8,427 bases of DNA, from assembly GCA_017435245.1 (NCBI GenBank), contig JAFSFK010000115.1, positions 1-8,427 of the forward strand. Reading direction: 5' to 3'. Positions within the stretch are counted from its first letter, which is position 1. Each line of letters starts with the position of its first letter. The notes beneath the pieces are model-generated. The model saw nothing but the letters and a program-made list of their open reading frames with translations, had not been told where the DNA came from and did no database searches. This document shows positions 6,687 to 8,427 of this stretch, piece by piece. This stretch comes from Oscillospiraceae bacterium. Its GTDB lineage: Bacteria; Bacillota; Clostridia; Oscillospirales; Oscillospiraceae. The translations under genes and the position numbers were made by a program.

Positions 6687-6700
6687 TCAGGAGGTTCAAT

Positions 6701-7984
6701 ATGAGTAAGATAATATGTGAAGTATGCGGAACCGCATATCCGGAAGCATCCACCCAGTGTCCGATTTGCGGTTGTGTCCGGCCTGCGGATGCTCAGTCAG
6801 TGCCGTCCAGCACGGCAGAAGAGGCACCTGTGAGAACATACCAGCACGTAAAGGGTGGCCGTTTTTCAAAATCCAATGTTCGTAAGCGCACTTCAGGCGC
6901 TCAGAGCAGCAGTCATACAAAGCCAGTTCACGATAATAGTGCAGCCCGTACATCTTCTTCGCACAACAATAAGAAGAAGTCCAATGGCAATATGGGTTTG
7001 GTGATCACGATCTTTGTTCTGCTACTGGCAATCATTGCTGTTGTCGTGTACATAATGTTCAAGTTCTTTATTCCTACATCCACAAAGCCTGAGGTTACGG
7101 ATCCGATCGTGATTGAGGAAATGCCTGATCTGCCTGAAGAAACACCCGGTGAGATCTTCTGTCAGGAGCTTTCCTTGGACGCCTATGAGCTGAGCCTTGA
7201 GAATGCCGGCGATTATGTGTACCTGACGGCTATGCCCACTCCCTTCGATACCACGGAAGAAATTATCTTCGAGTCTGCTGACAATGACATTGTAATGGCT
7301 GAATCCGACGGACGCATCACTGCCGTGCGTGATGGTGAGACCTTTGTGACTGTTACCTGCGGTATTGTCTCTGCCCAGTGCAAGGTGACTGTTGGTGCTC
7401 CGAAGTTTGTGTTTGCTCTGGATTACCAGGATATTACGCTGAACGCAGTTGGCGAAACACTGACCATTTATAGTGGTGAGATTCCCACTGATGAGATTAT
7501 GTGGGCAACAGACGATGCTTCTATCGCAATGATCCAGGATGGTGTTGTCACAGCTGTAGGCAGCGGTACTACCACGGTTTACGGCGATTACAATGGCGAA
7601 TTCCTTAGCTGTGTTGTCAGATGCGAATTCCCCGAGGCGACCGAAGCGACCGAAGATATTATGGAAGAGACTTCTCCTGAAGCGGAGGATCCCACTGAGG
7701 CACCTGCTACTCAGCCGACCAGCGGTAAGTATAAGGCTCCTTATGAGCTTAAGAACCTGATCGGCCCCAACAATAAGGAAGTTTCTCTGTACATTGGTGA
7801 TTCCTTTACCCTTGCGCTTGTTGACAGCGAGGGCACACACATCGAGGGAGTTACCTGGACTGTGGAAGACGGCAGCTGCTGTACGGTAAGTGACGGTACT
7901 GTTAAGGCTGTCCGTTCCGGTAACTGTGTAATTGTCGCTACCTTTGAGGGCGAAACTTATAAGTGCAAAATCATTGTTTGGTAA
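6701..7984 (+). CDS. Zinc-ribbon, single-pass membrane protein with Big2/Ig-like extracellular domains
   Basis: This 427-residue protein starts at ATG 6701 with AGGAGG 6 nt upstream. The N-terminus is a zinc ribbon with Cys6-x2-Cys9 and Cys20-x2-Cys23 (CEVCG ... CPICG). Residues about 27-95 are a Ser/Thr-rich basic linker ending NNKKKSNGN. One membrane helix (about 98-120, LVITIFVLLLAIIAVVVYIMF) follows; positive-inside reasoning puts the ribbon and linker in the cytoplasm. Outside are two adjacent Big2-like domains (about 150-231 and 232-310), with the typical 'S-D-G-x-I-T-A-V-x-x-G-x-x-x-V-T' pattern (ESDGRITAVRDGETFVTVTC). An acidic Thr/Pro-rich spacer with an ATEATE repeat (about 310-348) precedes a third Big2-like domain (350-427). 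There is no sortase motif or signal cleavage site. It is transcribed divergently from the kinase-like gene, and a partner or substrate relation is inferred only from context. The exact function is unknown. Confidence 0.88.
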   Translation: MSKIICEVCGTAYPEASTQCPICGCVRPADAQSVPSSTAEEAPVRTYQHVKGGRFSKSNVRKRTSGAQSSSHTKPVHDNSAARTSSSHNNKKKSNGNMGLVITIFVLLLAIIAVVVYIMFKFFIPTSTKPEVTDPIVIEEMPDLPEETPGEIFCQELSLDAYELSLENAGDYVYLTAMPTPFDTTEEIIFESADNDIVMAESDGRITAVRDGETFVTVTCGIVSAQCKVTVGAPKFVFALDYQDITLNAVGETLTIYSGEIPTDEIMWATDDASIAMIQDGVVTAVGSGTTTVYGDYNGEFLSCVVRCEFPEATEATEDIMEETSPEAEDPTEAPATQPTSGKYKAPYELKNLIGPNNKEVSLYIGDSFTLALVDSEGTHIEGVTWTVEDGSCCTVSDGTVKAVRSGNCVIVATFEGETYKCKIIVW

Positions 7985-7988
7985 ATGC

Positions 7989-8016
7989 TACGGCGGCATC
8001 TTTGGATGCCGCCGTA
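7989..8016. terminator. Hairpin between convergent genes
   Basis: TACGGCGGCATC, a TTTG loop and the exact complement form a 12-bp GC-rich stem 4 nt after the plus-strand stop and 6 nt from the stop of the minus-strand DUF378-type gene. Position suggests a shared bidirectional terminator. However, no T-tract follows on either strand, so it may terminate weakly or mainly protect the 3' ends of both mRNAs. Confidence 0.65.
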
Positions 8017-8022
8017 TGAATG

Positions 8023-8229
8023 TCATTCGCCCTCCACATTCGGACGGTTTTTGCGAAACAGAAGGGTGATACACCACAACCCCGCAAGGCCCACTAGCCC
8101 GTAAATGATCCGGCTGAAAACAGCGGCTTGTCCGCCAAACAGCCATGCGACCAGGTCAAACTTGAAAAGGCTGACAAGCCCCCAGTTGATGGAGCCGATG
8201 ATAGACAGAATTAATGCGATGGTATCCAT
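8023..8229 (-). CDS. DUF378-type small membrane protein
   Basis: This 68-residue protein starts at ATG 8229, with GGAGG 6 nt upstream. Two hydrophobic segments (about 3-24 and 36-59) flank a short loop, so two membrane helices are expected. The sequence INWGLVSLFKFDLVAWLFG followed by SRIIYGLVGLAGLW matches my recollection of the DUF378 (YuzA-like) family, in which 'NWGL.gl..fdlV..lfg' and 'sriiY.lvGlagl' are conserved. The tail is short and charged (RKNRPNVEGE). The family has no established biochemical role. The gene is convergent with the zinc-ribbon/Big2 gene and divergent from ispE; nothing in the context suggests a pathway link. Confidence 0.87.
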   Translation of the reverse strand: MDTIALILSIIGSINWGLVSLFKFDLVAWLFGGQAAVFSRIIYGLVGLAGLWCITLLFRKNRPNVEGE

Positions 8230-8306
8230 ACTTTACCTCCATTCGTTTTGCTGGATGTTTCTAGGATGTCCTGTTGCGGCGATTCTATTCGGGCATTTAG
8301 TTTTTG

Positions 8307-8335
8307 TTGAAAAAAACACAATGTTCCTTTATAAT
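8307..8335 (+). promoter_or_regulatory. Promoter of ispE
   Basis: TTGAAA (8307-8312) and TATAAT (8330-8335) are exactly 17 nt apart, close to the sigma-A consensus. The predicted start near 8342 gives a leader of about 25 nt before the ispE ATG. Confidence 0.85.
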
Positions 8336-8366
8336 AGCAGAAATACAAAAACGGAAGGATACGTTC

Positions 8367-8427
8367 ATGATTACTTTATACGAAGGTGCTTTTGCTAAGC
8401 TTAATCTTACGCTGGATGTTCTGGACA
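8367..8427 (+). CDS. ispE: 4-diphosphocytidyl-2-C-methyl-D-erythritol kinase, N-terminal fragment
   Basis: Only the first 20 codons lie in the window; the gene continues past the right edge. The reading starts MITLYEGAFAKLNLTLDVLD, matching the IspE N-terminal signature (a.AKiNL.L.V...) of this GHMP-family kinase. The enzyme phosphorylates CDP-ME using ATP, a cytoplasmic step of the MEP route to isoprenoid precursors. The ATG at 8367 has AAGGA 8 nt upstream and a near-consensus promoter just before it, so it is probably the first gene of its transcript. The fragment is short and the call rests on this one motif, although the motif is distinctive. Confidence 0.88.
   Translation, partial: MITLYEGAFAKLNLTLDVLD

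Noticed and set aside
7022..7840. Minus-strand open frame (272 codons) opposite the Big2 gene
   Set aside because: It is antisense to a gene with clear domains, RBS and promoter, and it shows no recognisable motif. It is a shadow frame.
8282..8311. Possible minus-strand promoter for the DUF378-type gene (TTCAAC, 18 nt, TAGAAT)
   Set aside because: Both boxes deviate from consensus, and the -35 overlaps the ispE -35. It is too weak to annotate, although the gene must have some promoter in this stretch.
1..8427. Mobile element, CRISPR array, tRNA or phage signature
   Set aside because: No transposase or integrase motif, no regularly spaced repeats, no cloverleaf and no terminal inverted repeats were seen. 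The inverted repeats present are explained as terminators or attenuator arms.

Overview
The window looks like chromosomal DNA of a Gram-positive anaerobe of the class Clostridia, possibly an Oscillospirales-type gut bacterium. This is an inference from the strong AGGAGG-type ribosome binding sites, the intermediate GC content, the DAHP synthase with an N-terminal ferredoxin-like domain, and the pairing of a PKN2-like kinase with a zinc-ribbon/Ig-like membrane protein. No ribosomal or mobile marker is present to fix the taxonomy.

Left part (1-3273, minus strand): an aromatic amino acid operon, read right to left. It runs promoter, Phe/Tyr-rich leader peptide, intrinsic terminator, DAHP synthase (aroF), prephenate dehydrogenase (tyrA), 3-dehydroquinate synthase (aroB) and the start of EPSP synthase (aroA, cut by the window edge). 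Consecutive structural genes overlap by 4, 4 and 1 nt. The roughly 200 nt before aroF form a complete candidate transcription attenuator: a 22-codon leader ORF with FYFCYYYFF at residues 10-18, nested hairpins over the Tyr/Phe codons, a competing antiterminator and a perfect-stem terminator with a T7 tract. This is the most notable element of the window.

Middle (3305-7984): two divergently transcribed membrane-protein genes. On the minus strand is a 1068-residue Ser/Thr kinase-like protein (cytoplasmic kinase domain, long acidic linker, one membrane helix, FN3-like extracellular repeats). On the plus strand is a 427-residue protein (zinc ribbon, basic Ser-rich linker, one membrane helix, three Big2/Ig-like domains). 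Their promoters lie back to back in a 141-bp spacer. The shared architecture suggests a common cell-envelope role, but no substrate or ligand can be read from the sequence.

Right part (7985-8427): a hairpin between convergent genes, a small DUF378-type membrane protein on the minus strand, and a plus-strand promoter followed by the first 20 codons of ispE (isoprenoid MEP pathway). No tRNA, rRNA, CRISPR array, insertion sequence or phage gene was seen.
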